Numbered from the stretch's first letter, positions 1-12,174 are shown. The stretch is DNA of 64,000 bases from Brachionus plicatilis (GCA_010279815.1 QEOQ01000344.1:605458-669457); one strand, 5' to 3'. The notes: generated from the letters alone by a model not told the origin. Program-made: numbers and translations.

Positions 1-3000
1 ACCAAGAGCGAGCTGTGCATAACCCAGTGCGGGTCGCCAGCATATGCAGGTAAGTTTTAGGCTAGTGCGTGTAAGCATGGTTAATGTTTGATTTATTTCC
101 AAGCTCCTGAATTGTTGGCGCACAAGAAATACGGCTCAAAGGTCGATGTGTGGAGCATGTAACTTAAACTCAACCATTTGTTTTCTTAACTCTAGATTAT
201 ATTTGTTTTATTCCAGCGGTGTCAACATGTACGCCATGCTCACTGGCAATCTTCCATTCACTGTTGAACCATTTAACATCAAATCGTTGTACAATAAAAT
301 GATGAAAAATGAAATGAATCCAATACCGGAACATTTATCCAAAAGTAAATAGATTTTTTTTTATTTTATTTTTTAGCAGTTGATTTGAAATAAAGTCAAT
401 TGAATTTTTTTTTTTTTTTTGTTGCTGACAAAAAAATTATTCAAGTTTATTTGAAAAAAATTTATTTTATTTTATTTTTGATTTTTACTCGGAACACATT
501 TAAACAATTTTTGATCCTTTTTAATAATCGTTAGGCTAAAAAGAAGGACTTTGTTCCATGCTGAGTAGCCTGAGGGTTTCCCTCAAATAAATAAATAAAA
601 TATAATAATAATAATAATAATTTGAAAAAAATCAAGGTTTTTCAATCTGAGCTGATTAGAGGCCTTAATATTTTGTATTAATTTGTCTGATTATTTCAGC
701 TAAAAACTTACTAAATTATAAAATTTAATTTTTTTTTTTTTTTAATCTCAAGATAATTTAATTAATTCAGCATTTAAAGTAATATTTAAAATTCAGGTAA
801 TTGTATGCATAACTGTTCCATTCCACATAAAATATTAAAGGAGATATTTTTTGCATTAGATTGTCTTAAAATTAAAAAAAAATTATTTGAAATATTTTAG
901 GTGGTTAAGATTAATAAAAAAAAAAAACCAAGAATCAAATTCATTTTGACACATTCGGTTTTTTTCCAAAAATTTAATTAAAAAGCCATAATAAAATAAG
1001 TATAATGAAGTTTTTTTAAAAATTATTTACAAATAACTTGTCAGAAACATGTCTGTGACAGTTTATAAGAAGATCCGACAGATCAAACTCGAAGTGAAAA
1101 CTAATCGAAACCAGTGGAATTAAGTGAAAAAAAAATTTTATTTTGGTATTTTTTTAAATTTATGCTAAAAGTTTGCAATGTAAAAAATAAGTAAAAAAAT
1201 TTAAAAAAAAAACTTAAGTTTTCGATCTCATTAATTGTACTTTAAATATATTTTTGCATTTCGATGTAAAAATTTGAAAGAGTTTAAAAATATATAAAAA
1301 GATAAAAAATAAATCAATATTTTAAGCTTTTTATTAACTTCTTAGATTAAAATTATTATTTATTTATTTAAAAAAGCATTTTAAAAATTTTGTTCTAAAT
1401 AAATCTATGAGTACAAGTTCTTACTGCTATAGCTATACATTACTAATTTTATTTTTCGATTAATTTTTTGATAAATTTATTTAAAAAAATTTTAAATTTC
1501 AGTCATTTTTAATTAATTGCATTGGAACATCTCAAAAAAAAATTTAATGTATAATCACCATTTTAACTTTGAGACCTAATCTAAAAAAAAAAACAAAAAA
1601 AAAAAAAATTTGAATTATTTATTTAGATTAAGAATAATTACAACAAAAAAAATCTTTAATTTTTTAGGAATTCATTTATTTAACAAAACTTTCAACTAAA
1701 AAAAAAATTAATAAAACATAATAAACCGTCTCTGTTTGTGAATAGGCAAAATAAACAAAAAAAAAAAATAAAAAATAACACTGATTTTTATTTATTTATT
1801 TGGCGTAATGCAAAAAAAATTAATTTTTTGTGCCAAGGCGGTGAAGACTTGCTTAAAAAGCTGCTCAACCCGGACCCGATCAAGCGCATATCGCTCAAAG
1901 AAGCAATGGAGCATCCGTGGCTCAACGAAGGCTACGCAAACTTGCTCAAGCCATTTCCCTATCCAAACAAGCCCACCGAGGACCAAGTTAACCCGACCAT
2001 ACTGCGCTACATGAACAGCAACATGGACTTCAATCTAAATGAAATAACAGAAAATATTAAACTAAATAAACCAAGTAGTTCACTGGCTACTTATTACCTT
2101 TTATTAAATAAAGTCAAAACAATGCTAATGAAAATAGACCCCAAAAAAGTAATTTAATGAATAAAAAATTCAGAAAAAAAACCCCAATCTTTGTCTTTGT
2201 TCAAGGAGAAACAAAAAACACGCAGCGACCCAAAACCTGCCATAAAAGATCTGAAACAAAGCTCACCTACAAAGCCGTTTGCAAGCAATACCTCAGCTGG
2301 CCACCAACCCACTGCACACCAGCAAATACTGCCAATAATTGCCAACACAGGCTCGCCACTCTCCAGAACCAACAGCAAGACGCCGGGCTCGTCTAACATC
2401 AGCCGGGCCGTCTCCCTCAAGCCAGAGCATACCACACCAATTCCCAAGTTTACAGCACCCAGGGCCGAACGAGCCGGCTCGCCGCTCACCGAGCTGCCCG
2501 GCCACTACTCGGGCGCCATCAAGAACCTGACCCAAAAGTACAAGACAATGCATCTAGCTACATCAGTGGACGCCAACATATTCAACAACGGGCCGGCCAT
2601 TCACCACACCGCGCCGTCCACCCCTGCCAACCTTGCCACCCACAACAGTGTCAACCTAGGCCACACTTTCAAGTCAAACTACCTGAACCAGTCGATTGAG
2701 CCGGCTTTTTTGGTCAAAAATGATGCCCTAAACAGTGAAGCCGATGAAAAGCATCGCACTGGCTCGTCCATCAACCGCTCGGTGTCCAATACACCGGCGT
2801 ACAGACCTAATGCCGAGTGGACCCAGTTTATCAAGCTGAACAACCAAAAAAACAAGTCCGACATGAACAACAATGAGCTGAACGGTGCCACACAAGCCAA
2901 CAATGAGGATGCATCGCCAATACATCTAAATAGCACGGCCTCGAACAACGCGTCAACAGGCTCTTCCTTGCACATGCCAATAATTGCCTACAACAACAGC

Positions 3001-3123
3001 AACTCTTCGACAAACACCAGCAATGTTGGGCCCAAATCGGCCAGAAGTCCGGTTGTCAAGAAATTGGCGTCGCCCATTAACTTGCCGTCTATTGACACTT
3101 CCATGGGCAGAAACACTCCATGA
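1..3123 (+). CDS. HUNK: HUNK-like serine/threonine protein kinase, 3' part (5' end outside window)
   Basis: Five exons join in phase: 1-49, 104-158, 217-344, 1838-2148 and 2206-3123, giving 486 visible residues to the TGA at 3121. The first three encode the activation-loop end and APE motif (CGSPAYAAPELL), then DVWSIGVNMYAMLTG and LPFTVEPF. Exon 4 gives the end of the kinase lobe (LLNPDPIKR, HPWLNEGY) and a segment ending in ATYYLLLNK. These stretches match the HUNK/AMPK-related family closely. The final exon is a 300-residue low-complexity tail rich in Ser, Asn, Thr and Pro, without a domain I recognise. The N-lobe and catalytic loop lie upstream of the window. Intron 3 (345-1837) is about 1.5 kb of AT-rich DNA with a LINE 3' scrap; the other introns are 54-58 nt. 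The exon 5 start at 2206 was chosen because it keeps phase 0. The family call is confident; orthology rather than a sister kinase is inferred. Confidence 0.88.
540..625 (+). repeat. Non-LTR retrotransposon 3' tail in the HUNK intron
   Basis: A GAAGG...CCTGAGGGTTTCCCTC block is followed by an (AAAT)n tract and then an AATAAT microsatellite. The same layout recurs, diverged and inverted, at about 5215-5330 and 42190-42260, where it lies at the end of an RT-bearing LINE. I read it as a severely 5'-truncated insertion. Confidence 0.45.
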
Positions 3124-5214
3124 GTCCATGGCAAATATTTTAATCATTTAACAACAAGAAAATTATTTATTCAATTTTTTATTTGGCTTTTATGAAGAGA
3201 TATTTAGACTTTTTTGGTTTAGTTAATGGCCTGTGCGGTCTGGATTCTCAGTAATAGAAGAAGAAGAAAAAATGTATGTAAATAGATAAAAAGAGAAAAA
3301 AAAGAGAGACTAACAAAAAATTGATCTAATGCAAAAATAAATAAAAATTTCAAAATAAATTTTATTCTATTCCAATTTTATTCAAATTAAGCAACAACAA
3401 AAATATTTATTTAATTTTTATTTTTTTAAATAGTTTTAACTTTTTTCTTTTTTTTTTTTTTTTTTCTATTTTGTTCAAAGACTTGTCTGCAAGTTAAAAA
3501 CGAGTTCAATTATTATGCAATCAAACGCTATTAATAAATATTATAAATAAAATTTTTTGTTTTGTTTATCACACTTGAAAGTTTATGCTTTGGCAATTAA
3601 TTAACTAATTAATTTTTGTTTCAATTAATAATATCAATGACCCAAATTAAGTGAATGCTTAGAATTAAATTTTTGCTTTGTTAAACTATTTTAAATATTC
3701 TTAACTGACCCATATTTTAATCTAATTTGTATATGTTATCTTAAACTAAACCAGGTGTTTTTGTTTTTTTATTTTATTTTTATTTTTTTTGATTGCTAGA
3801 TTTGAATAGAATGATATTTAATTTCAAAATTTGGGTTAAATCTCTTCAGACCAGCAGGTATTGACACACAGATAAAATAAAATTTTGCTACTTCAAATTA
3901 AGATTTATTGATTTGATTAATTACTCTAATTCTTTTTTGATTGAAAGTAAATAGTCTCAAAGAAAAATTAAGCATCGTTAATCTTAATACTTGAAAAGAT
4001 ACTTAATCCTTAATTAGGCTAACATTTAAAATTTATTGAAAGAAAGTAATTTGAATTTTCCTTTAGATTAAAAAACACATATCTCTTCAGAAAAAATATT
4101 TTTATTTAATAAATAAAATATGATGGATTTTAAACTAACATTTAAAAATCTTTGAAACTAACGGTAAACTACCGGTCATAATCCCCCTCAAAAACATATG
4201 TTAAAAATCCGAAAAAATTGTTTATCCCCAAGATTATGTAAAGGAAATAAATAGATTTTAATAAAAAAATTAAATATTTTAAAAACAAAGCCCGTTGTTA
4301 TTTAGATATATATTTTTTTAAGTCTTTATGGGATTTAAAATCTGAAAAATCAAAAACCCATGAGCTTAAGATTAAGTTTTACATGTTATTTTTTTCTCTC
4401 TTTATATTTAATCATTTTATCAATAAAGTAATGAGCTTTGAAAAGAAAATTTAAAAACTCTAAAACCACAATAAAGCTCTTTATTATTAACCTAAAATTT
4501 GTCGATGATTTGAAGAATGCTCAAAACTGCTGTTAATAGTTTTTATTTAAAAATTAATAGCAAATTAATAGCTCAAATCAATCTAATGAATTTAGATTTA
4601 TTAATCAAAAAATGAAATAAAAGATTCAGGAAAAATTGAACCAATATTAAACAAAATAAAATGTGATTTTTTTTGAATTGCAATCGAACAGAATTTCTTT
4701 AATTTCACCATAAGGAACCTTCTGCAAAAGGTTTTTTTAGTATATTATTCAAAAGAGTGTCACTAAAAAAAGTTAACAAAAAAAATGTGGCGCATTAACA
4801 AGGTTTTTTTGCACTTAAATTTTTTATAACTTGAATTTTTTTAATTTATAAAAAAATTAAAAACTGTGTTAATTACTTTCTAAAGAATTTAGATTATTTT
4901 TGAATCTATAAATTAAATATTCCAGAAAGCTTAAAATTCGGAAAAAGACTTATCTATTGTTTAAAAAAAATTTCAAATAACTTTAATAATTTAAAATAAT
5001 TTTGTTTTTCATTTTTTTCAAATCTTTCACTCTTTTAATTCAAAAATATTTTCTTTCAAAATCGTTTTAGTTCTTGTAAAAAAATCAATCCATCGGTAGA
5101 CTTAATAGAATCATTTTATCCGTTCAGCTTTTAACATGAAATTCCAACAAATTTTTTCAGAATTTTTAAATTGTTTATTAAATAAAACATTGAAAACAAA
5201 TTATTAAATTAAAA
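3124..5214. other. Gene-free AT-rich region 3' of HUNK
   Basis: It begins with the probable 3' UTR of the kinase gene (AATAAA-like strings near 3330-3360). Beyond that there are only homopolymer-rich AT tracts. No exon with coding character, RNA gene or clear repeat was found. Confidence 0.5.
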
Positions 5215-5330
5215 ATATATATTTTTTTTTTAATATAATTTGGGGGTGATCCCCAGGTTCGTCCGAATGGCTTACGCCTTCGTTCAAACCCAATTATTGC
5301 AAAAAAAATGGTAAAAATAAAATAGAGTTT
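5215..5330 (-). repeat. LINE 3' end, inverted
   Basis: Read on the minus strand it has a GAAGGCGTAAG...CATTCGG block, then CCTGGGGATCACCCC and an A-rich tail. This parallels the C-terminal and 3' end of the LINE remnant at 42180-43130 and the scrap at 540-600. Confidence 0.45.
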
Positions 5331-5520
5331 TTAGTTCTTTAAAAATCGAAAGAAACTGAAATTGAAAAAAAAAAAAATAAATAAATTAAAAATATTGAAT
5401 ATTATTTAATTTACCTTAAAAAAATAGAATGCATATTAACCCATCATATCAATAAATTAATTGTTATGTCAAATAAAATACAATTGTCATTTGGAGAATT
5501 AAATTAAGGATTCTTATTAA

Positions 5521-5805
5521 TTAACGTAATAATCCGAATTAAGTGACATGTCTTTAAAATAGAGTACTCTATTTCAACTTTCATTTTTTTAGCTTATTTA
5601 CTTTATTTTGATTCTTTTTTTATCTCATTTTATTAACTTTAATTTAATTTAATTTTTTTTTTTAATTTTATTTTTTAACTTATTCTGAAGGAGCTTTAGC
5701 TAGGTACAGAAAACAAATAAATAAATAAATAAAATAGTGACATTCTGTTATAACATGTAAAAGATTCTATAGTGACATGTCACTAAATTCGGATAATTAC
5801 GTTAA
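5521..5805. mobile_element. MITE with about 31-bp terminal inverted repeats
   Basis: The left end TTAACGTAATAATCCGAATT continues into AAGTGACATGTC. The right end GACATGTCACTAAATTCGG continues into ATAATTACGTTAA and is its inverted partner with few mismatches. The interior has no coding potential and holds another tail-bearing insertion (5678-5735). The superfamily is not certain. Confidence 0.6.
5678..5735 (+). repeat. 3' tail of a dispersed retroelement
   Basis: A CTGAAGGAGCTTTAGCTAGG block followed by (AAAT)n. A closely related block occurs at 52500-52545 (AGAAGGAGCATTAGTATGAT plus AAAT repeats), and a diverged inverted copy at 42080-42110. The shared body plus AAAT tail marks a retroposed family. 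Confidence 0.5.
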
Positions 5806-5859
5806 TACTTTAATTTTAAATTTTAATTTTAACTAAAAGATCATTAATCAGCAACATAC

Positions 5860-6571
5860 CCGAATCCAGGGCTCCAAGACTTCATAAGCATATCAAAAAA
5901 ATTCCTCCATAACACCGAGAAGGAAACCAGCACGTGACGTGTCCATGTCTACAATACATGTGCAAAACCTTTACTGACTCTTAATATGGGTACATGGGCT
6001 CTAACCCTAACAGAAGGCAATAAGCTTGACGTCTTCCGTCGGACACAACTCAGGCGGGTGGTCAGCATCAATTATCCTAACAAAATCAGCAACGAAGACT
6101 TGTACAAGAAAACGACCTTCAAACTGATCAGCGAGGATATGTACCAGGTTGCCAAGACCTTCCAAGACAGACCACATACAGCCATGCCAATAGTCATAAG
6201 TCAAAAGGACCTGAAATCCATCGAAGGGACAGCGTCAAAGAAATGATGCAGGAAGATAGTCACCTTCGAATCTCAACCACTTCACTTGAAAGGCTTAGTG
6301 CCATATTCTAATAGAGCCAAGTGAACCCATTTATTAAAAAAAAATCTTATTTTAAGGTTTTAAAACAGTTACAAAATTGAAAATTACAAATTGAAAAATT
6401 ACATAGTTCTTTTAAAAATCAAAATTTTTAAATTTTAAATCGAAATTGTCAAATTTTTTAATAAATTTAAGGTAGAAAAAATTAATATTGTTATCTCAAA
6501 GAGCGCGGACAGTAGAGTTCGCTTACTCTAACAGTCGTCAAAAAAAAAAAATAATAATGATAATAATAATA
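5860..6571 (+). mobile_element. LINE fragment: C-terminal end of reverse transcriptase ORF
   Basis: An open frame ending at 6246 contains WALTLTEGNKLDVFRRTQLRR followed by INYPNKISNEDLY. This is the segment downstream of the RT domain in RTE-like and other endonuclease-RT retrotransposons. The downstream W..FGH..R motif is decayed. A non-coding stretch follows, ending in an AATAAT-type tail near 6545-6571, as expected for a 5'-truncated LINE. No catalytic RT motif is in the window for this copy. Confidence 0.6.
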
Positions 6572-7210
6572 AAGATTTTCTTAAATTCTCACCAAATAAA
6601 GTTCTATTTTTTTATTTTTTTATGAGCAAATTTATAAAAAAAATTTTATCTTGAACAAATAAAACTAAAAATTTTAATTTTTGAAAAATTCAACTCAATA
6701 TAATCAGAAGATGTAGTGTTGCAACGACTCAAAAACAAAACTCCTTGCCTTTTCCAAGTCTCACCAAGGAGAATGACAATTTAAAAATCTTCTTGAAAAT
6801 TCTCTTGAAATTGGTTCCCTAAATTTGGATAAGATTTTAAAAAGTGCATTCAAAATATTTAAATTTAAAAAAAAAAAAGATAATTCGAAAAACTATCAAA
6901 CGCTTTAATTTTTTTAAAAGAAATGTTTTAAGTATTATCGAAAAATTTTAAATAGAATAAAAATACTGCCATTTACTTTTAAAGTTTTATTTCCAAATGT
7001 AATTTTTAAGAAAATAAACTAAAAAAAATTAGAATAATGCTTATTTTTCTAAAAAAAATAACTATAAATAAGTATACAAAATATTGAGAAAGTCAATGGC
7101 TCATCTGGGTATTAGTTTAGAAATAAAAAACTAATTCAATTTATGTTTTAAATATAATAAGCAAAAAATTCATTATTTAAATTCGGAAATTGGTATTGTT
7201 CGAGTTGGCA
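6572..7210. other. Gene-free AT-rich spacer
   Basis: Only AT-rich tracts, plus the probable 3' UTR of the minus-strand RNF216-like gene at its right edge. Nothing else is recognisable. Confidence 0.4.
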
Positions 7211-10047
7211 TTATTCATAATTAAAATTTGGCTGAGGCCCTCGATTAATTAAATCGACATAATTGAAAGGCATATGTTGATTATTTTGGACAACCGGCAC
7301 ATTTAATACATATGGCTGAGGAAAAGCTTGGACATGTAGATGCTGTAAGCCTAGATACTCTTGCCTAACATTCTGAGTTTGGTTTAAATTTCTAAATGGC
7401 TGATTCTCTTGGACATTTTGTCGATTAACTAAATTGAACCAGTAATTTTCTCCTATTACTTGTCGGCCCTGATTTAATCTTGCTAAATATTGGTTGGTAT
7501 TTGGAATCAAATTTTTCTTTTTTGCATTCTTATCAGTTTCGAACTGGTCAAGAAATATCTTGGGATCAAATTTTAGCTGCATACCAACTTTGTGCGGATA
7601 TTTTTCATAATACTCTTTGCAAGCTTTTTCATATGCTTCTTTCATTTCATTCATGTGAACCTGATTAGTATCATTAAATTGAGAACATCTTAAAATAATT
7701 TTGATCAAGTCTTGAAAAAAAAATTCGCAAAAATTCTACTTGTTGCCAGAACCAAAGTGACCATAACCAGTGATAGGCTCTCGGCATATATAGCACATTT
7801 GCGCACCACATTGGCAATGCATCATGTTACAGCCCTCTTCTTTATAGAATCTCTTATTACACTTGTAGCACACTCTAATCATGGCCTCGTTCATTTTGTT
7901 CTCTATCCAAGTGCGCATGTCCACCTCGGTCTTGTTCTCTAGTTCCTCACACTTCAAAGGCAAATGATTGGGCTCTTTGCATTTGCGGCACGAGTCCTTC
8001 ATGCATTCCGGGTTCATGCAATAAAAGATTTTTTCTTCGGGACTTTCTACTATGGCCACGTACTCGCAAAATGGACAAGACTCCAAATTTTCCAAATTTG
8101 CCTCTTGGACAGCTTTGGTGCACAATTTTTTGCACAATTTTTCAAAAATGTTTTTTTCCAGAACCATTTCTAGGGTTTTCTGCGAGAATTTCGAGTCACA
8201 TTCGACTCCAAAACACGGAAATTCATACTTCATTTCACCTATGTTTGTTTCTGCATATTTTTTGATGCAATTTCTTAAATTTTCAATTAAATAAAAAAAT
8301 TTTAGTTGCTTAAAAAAATGGCATTGTGAATTTTGGTACAAAAAACAAAAACAAAATATTAAAAATTGCAAAGCTCTGAAAAGTTCTGAAGGACCAAAAC
8401 ATGTTCTGTAAATTGTAGCAGCTGGTACATCCTCTGTACCACCAATATAGAGATTCTGCAAAATTCTGAAAAATTGAGAAAAATGTGAATTTTGGTACAA
8501 AAAACAAAAACAAAATATAAAAACTGCCAAAGCTTAAGTTCTGAAGAACCAAAACATGTTCTGTAAATTGTAGCAGCTGGTACATCCTCTGTACCACCAA
8601 TATAGAGATTCTGCAAAATTCTGAAAAATTGAGAAAAATGTGAATTTTAGAACAAAAAACAAAAACAAAATATAAAAACTTCCAAAGCTTAAGTTCTGAA
8701 GGACCAAAACATGTTCTGTAAATTGTAGCAGCTGGTACATTCTCTGTACCACCACTTAAAGTTGAGATGGATTTTTTTAATTTCACAAATTCACAATATT
8801 TTATTAATATTTTGAATTTTGCAGATTTATTGCAGAGTTTTGCATAATCTGTATATTGGTGGTACAGAGGATGTACCAGCTGCTACAATTTACAGAACAT
8901 GTTTTGGTCCTTCAGAACTTAAGCTTTGGAATTTTTTAGTATTTTGTTTTTGTACCAAAATTCGCAATGCCTAAAAAAAGAGTGAATTTTTTGTTGTTAC
9001 CGGCAAAAAAGATGAGCTTTTTCACACGCTACCATGTCCTCAAACAACAATTGGTCATCAAAACAACACTGGCATTCAAACAAAGATTTTTCTTCTTTGG
9101 CTCTTATAAGCTTCAGTTGTCTTTCTATCTTTATATTCACAAAGTCTTCTGTTGAAAAAAAAGTGCTAGTAAAAAATATTTCAGAAAACCGCGGTGAAAA
9201 TTGCGGCAAAAATATTAAATTGGCCTGATTACTTGTGACACTAGATTCATTTTTTATAAACCACAATTCACGCAGAAAATCTTCATCCAAATTTTCTGGA
9301 TATGGTTTGACATCATTCGGTTTATTCAAATATTTATAACTCTTATATTTGTGTCGAAAGCAAACTTAAATAATTATTTTTTTTGCATTTTACAATTTAA
9401 TAAATTTATTTTTTGAAACACTTACCACTCAATTTTGTGCCACATCTCATTTTTAGGACATTTTCTCTGGGCAAAAAGGCTTCAATCAATGAATGATATG
9501 CAGGAACCAACGCAAAGTTAACGCTTTTCAGAACATTTTCTATTGATATCGGTGACAAATGTTGAAATTTATTGCCCAAAAAAATTAAGCTACACATCTT
9601 ATACGAATCACTTCTTCTCCTTCTCTGGTCATTGAAGTAGGCAATGGGATCTGAGTAGGTTTTACACAACTCTTCAATGCTGTACTCTTTGTTTAATGCC
9701 GACTGTGCATGCTCCTGTTTTTTCTTCTTTTTCAAAGAGTCTATTATTTTGGGGTAAGTTTTGGCATCGAGGATTTCGTTCACTATTGTTTCAACCGGAT
9801 TAGCCACAATGGTGGAATAAATGGCTAGTTTTTCTCTGATAAAATCCGGATCACAGTCCGTGATCACTGAGGCAATCTTGTGAAAGTGGGTTTCTTCAAG
9901 ATTTTCCACAATTTCATCAGCTTTCTCATCAAAATCGTCATCCAGAATGATGCAATCCGGCGGCTCAGATTCGGTCTTTATCTTTTTCTGTTCCGCATTC
10001 ACTGAGTCTAAAATTTCTATTGACAATGATCGCTTAAAAGAAACCAT
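7211..10047 (-). CDS. RNF216: RNF216/TRIAD3-like RBR E3 ubiquitin ligase
   Basis: Four exons in phase: 10047-9426, 9364-9001, 8273-7753 and 7710-7211 (668 aa). The N-terminal 200 residues are acidic with a KKKKK stretch. The RBR module spans about residues 305-500. RING1 contains CQCCF...AHLFCRNC, the IBR contains CPFCEYVA...NPECMKDSCRKC, and RING2 contains VCYKCNKRF...GCNMMHCQCGAQMCYIC. The Cys after GCNMMH is the expected thioester-forming catalytic residue. The family builds ubiquitin chains by a RING/HECT hybrid mechanism. Domain order and spacing match RNF216, though the N-terminus is shorter than in vertebrates. The exon 3 donor (GTTCTG) is weak, and the splice gives HFD where RNF216 has a zinc-binding HFC, so that junction is the least certain. 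Intron 2 (8274-9000) is nearly all foldback element. The gene is divergent from torsin, 425 bp away. Confidence 0.85.
8320..8971. mobile_element. Foldback element with tandemly repeated left arm, in RNF216 intron
   Basis: The left end (GGCATTGTGAATTTTGGTAC) recurs as internal direct repeats at about 8486 and 8640, with periods 160 and 154 bp. Each unit carries AGCAGCTGGTACATCCTCTG or a near copy. One inverted unit fills the right end (about 8845-8971) and finishes in GTACCAAAATTCGCAATGCC. TAAAAAAA occurs at 8311-8318 and 8972-8979 and may be the target duplication. There is no transposase; the repetitive reading frames inside are artefacts of the repeats. Confidence 0.75.
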
Positions 10048-10472
10048 CTAGAAAATTAAAATTTTATTTTGAAATAAAATTATTTTAATGTTTTTAAACA
10101 AACTCGTTTGCCACCACTAACTTTTGGGATAAAACCCGAATATTTTGATTAAATCAGCATAATTTTGACTAATAATAGAAAAAATTTGACTTAAAAAACA
10201 AAAAAAAAATTTTCCATTATGAATGCTAAGTTTAATTTATTTTTAGCATTGATTATCTCAAATTTAGTTACAATCAAAAAAATCTGCCTTTTAAATAGAA
10301 TCAAAATTTAGAAGACAAAATAAATTATTTAAAAAAAAACTAGAAGAAGAAGAAAGACAAAATAAATTTTAATTTAAAAAAAAAAAGACAAAATTGTTGC
10401 TTAAACTGAACGAATTTTATTTTGTTCATGTATTTATTTGAAACAAAAAATTTTAACAAAATATTAATTAAA

Positions 10473-11668
10473 ATGAATCAAATAAAATTTTTATCTAATA
10501 ATAAATTATTGATAATATTAATAATATTGTATCAATTGAACAAATTTGAAAGTAATTTAATAAAAAAAGGTTGATTTATGCTGGTTCATTAATTTATAAT
10601 TAAAGGTATCGAGATACCATTTGTTAACACTATAAAATGTCAATTCTACGAGTGCTGCCAAAAGCCTTATTTACTGAGAAACTACTCTAAATTGGAACAT
10701 TTACTGAATGACAAGCTTTATGGACAGCCCTTGGTCAAGAACACTCTTTTGTCTTCAATAAAGGGACACCTTGAGCTCAAAAATCCATCCAAAGCTTTGG
10801 TTCTTTCGTTCCATGGTTCGGCAGGAGTAGGCAAGACTTTTGTGTCGCAGATATTGGCCGAAAGTCTTTTTCTAAAGGGCACCAAGAGCAGCTTTTTTAA
10901 ATTTTTTATAGCCACCAAAGATTTTGCTCTAAATCAAAAGATAGATGAATACAAGGTAAAAAAAGTGCAAAATTGTTTAAAAAAAAACATTTCTATATTT
11001 TAGGAAAGATTAAAAAAAGAAATTGAGGAAACAGTGCAAAAATGTGAATATAGCCTATTTGTTTTTGACGAAACAGACAAAATTCCCATCGGCTTGTTGG
11101 ACACCATCAAAGCTTACATTGACTTTAACCAAGAACTTGAGGGAATTGACTTCAGAAAATCTATCTTTATCTTTCTTAGGTTAGCAAGTGGCAAAAAATT
11201 TTTTAAAAATTTTTAAAGATTTTAATTTAAAGTAATATTGCTTCAAAAAAAATAGCTGATCTAACACTTGAATTAGATAGCCGAAATTTGCCGCGGAACA
11301 AATTTGAATTAAAGTCATTTCAACAGACCATTATTAAGGACGCTTACTTCAACAAGGGCGCAGAGGACAAAGGCATGTTTCATGCGAGTATTATCGACAG
11401 CTGGTTAATCGATTACTTTGTTCCGTTTTTACCATTGGAAAGAATACATGTGAAAAAATGTGTTGAAAATGAACTGATGAAATTTAATTTTCAAGATAAA
11501 AATTATTTCAAAAATAAAATTCAAGAAGACATTGACGAAATCGCCAACGAAATGACCTATGAGCCAAATGGCTTGAGCAAATTTTCATCTTCAGGCTGCA
11601 AACGAGTTCCCAATTTAGTCCGAAATCTTGTCATAAATAAAAGATATTCACTAAATGACGAACTTTAA
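10473..11668 (+). CDS. TOR1A: Torsin AAA+ ATPase
   Basis: Exons 10473-10551, 10606-10955, 11004-11179 and 11233-11668 join in phase to 346 aa (human TOR1A 332). Residues 1-26 form a hydrophobic signal peptide consistent with entry to the ER lumen. CQFYECC follows, the Cys-rich block found before the ATPase in torsins. Walker A is GSAGVGKT (97-104), Walker B LFVFDETDK, and the sensor-I region FIFLSNIA. IDYFVPFLPLERIHVKKCVE and the torsin sensor-II GCK motif (SSSGCKRVP) follow. Torsins need a LAP1/LULL1-type activator in the nuclear envelope or ER; no partner is seen here. Walker A ends in canonical KT, whereas human torsins have KN. The ortholog could be any TOR1/2/3 member; the symbol is family-level. 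Confidence 0.9.
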
Positions 11669-11773
11669 TTATTTCCATATAATCCACTAAATTAAAAATT
11701 TAAATTCTTTTATTTTTTTATTATTAGCTTTTTAAAATAAATCGAAAAAAAAATCATCTTTTTTTTTTTTTAA

Positions 11774-12174
11774 CTAAATCAAAATTACATAAAAAATCAT
11801 AAAAAACGTAATCAAATAGTTGATTTCTTTGATACTTGAACTTGACTTTACCAAAGACCTGCCATTACACAAATTAGTTTTGCAGCAATTTACACTCAAC
11901 AAATCTGCATTTGGCAGTGACAGATTGAATTTGTAATCGTTCCATACAGAAGAAAAATTAGCCTTATTGCAGTATGAAGATGACAAGCATTGACCAATTT
12001 TATAGCTCGTGCTGTTGACTTGAGCCATAATTGTCTAAACAAAAATTTACCTTTTTTTTTTTATTATTTTAATAAAATCTACCGCGCAGTTATCTATCCC
12101 GCTTTCACATAAAGTTTCATTAAACTCGCTCTTAAGACAAGAGTCACACGTAAAACACTTTAAACAGATGAATA
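11774..12174 (-). CDS. Ly6/uPAR-type three-finger GPI-anchored protein (5' exon not found)
   Basis: Two exons are clear: 12174-12083 and 12034-11774. They encode CLKCFTCDSCLKSEF, ESGIDNCATIMAQ, then CLSSSYCNK and, near the end of the domain, VNCCKTNLCNG. The terminal CC..xxxCN is the hallmark of Ly6/uPAR domains. A hydrophobic C-terminus (INYLITFFMIFYVILI) follows and fits a GPI-anchor signal. Several NxS/T sequons are present. The signal-peptide exon should lie upstream of 12175; I could not find one joining in phase, although an ATG-led string near 12260-12280 was tried. The gene converges on torsin, 106 bp from its stop. Confidence 0.72.

Noticed and set aside
2154..2553. Minus-strand open frames opposite the HUNK tail
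   Set aside because: They are mirror frames of a GC-richer coding exon; the plus strand continues the kinase in phase.
8320..8760. Direct repeats resembling a CRISPR-like array
   Set aside because: Units are about 155 bp with no short repeat/spacer structure, and an inverted copy follows; it is a eukaryotic foldback element.
8310..8786. Minus-strand frames encoding repeated peptides (VPAATIYRTCFG) near the RBR exon
   Set aside because: They lie inside the foldback element and repeat with its 154-160 bp units; RNF216 alignment jumps across them via phase-consistent splice sites.
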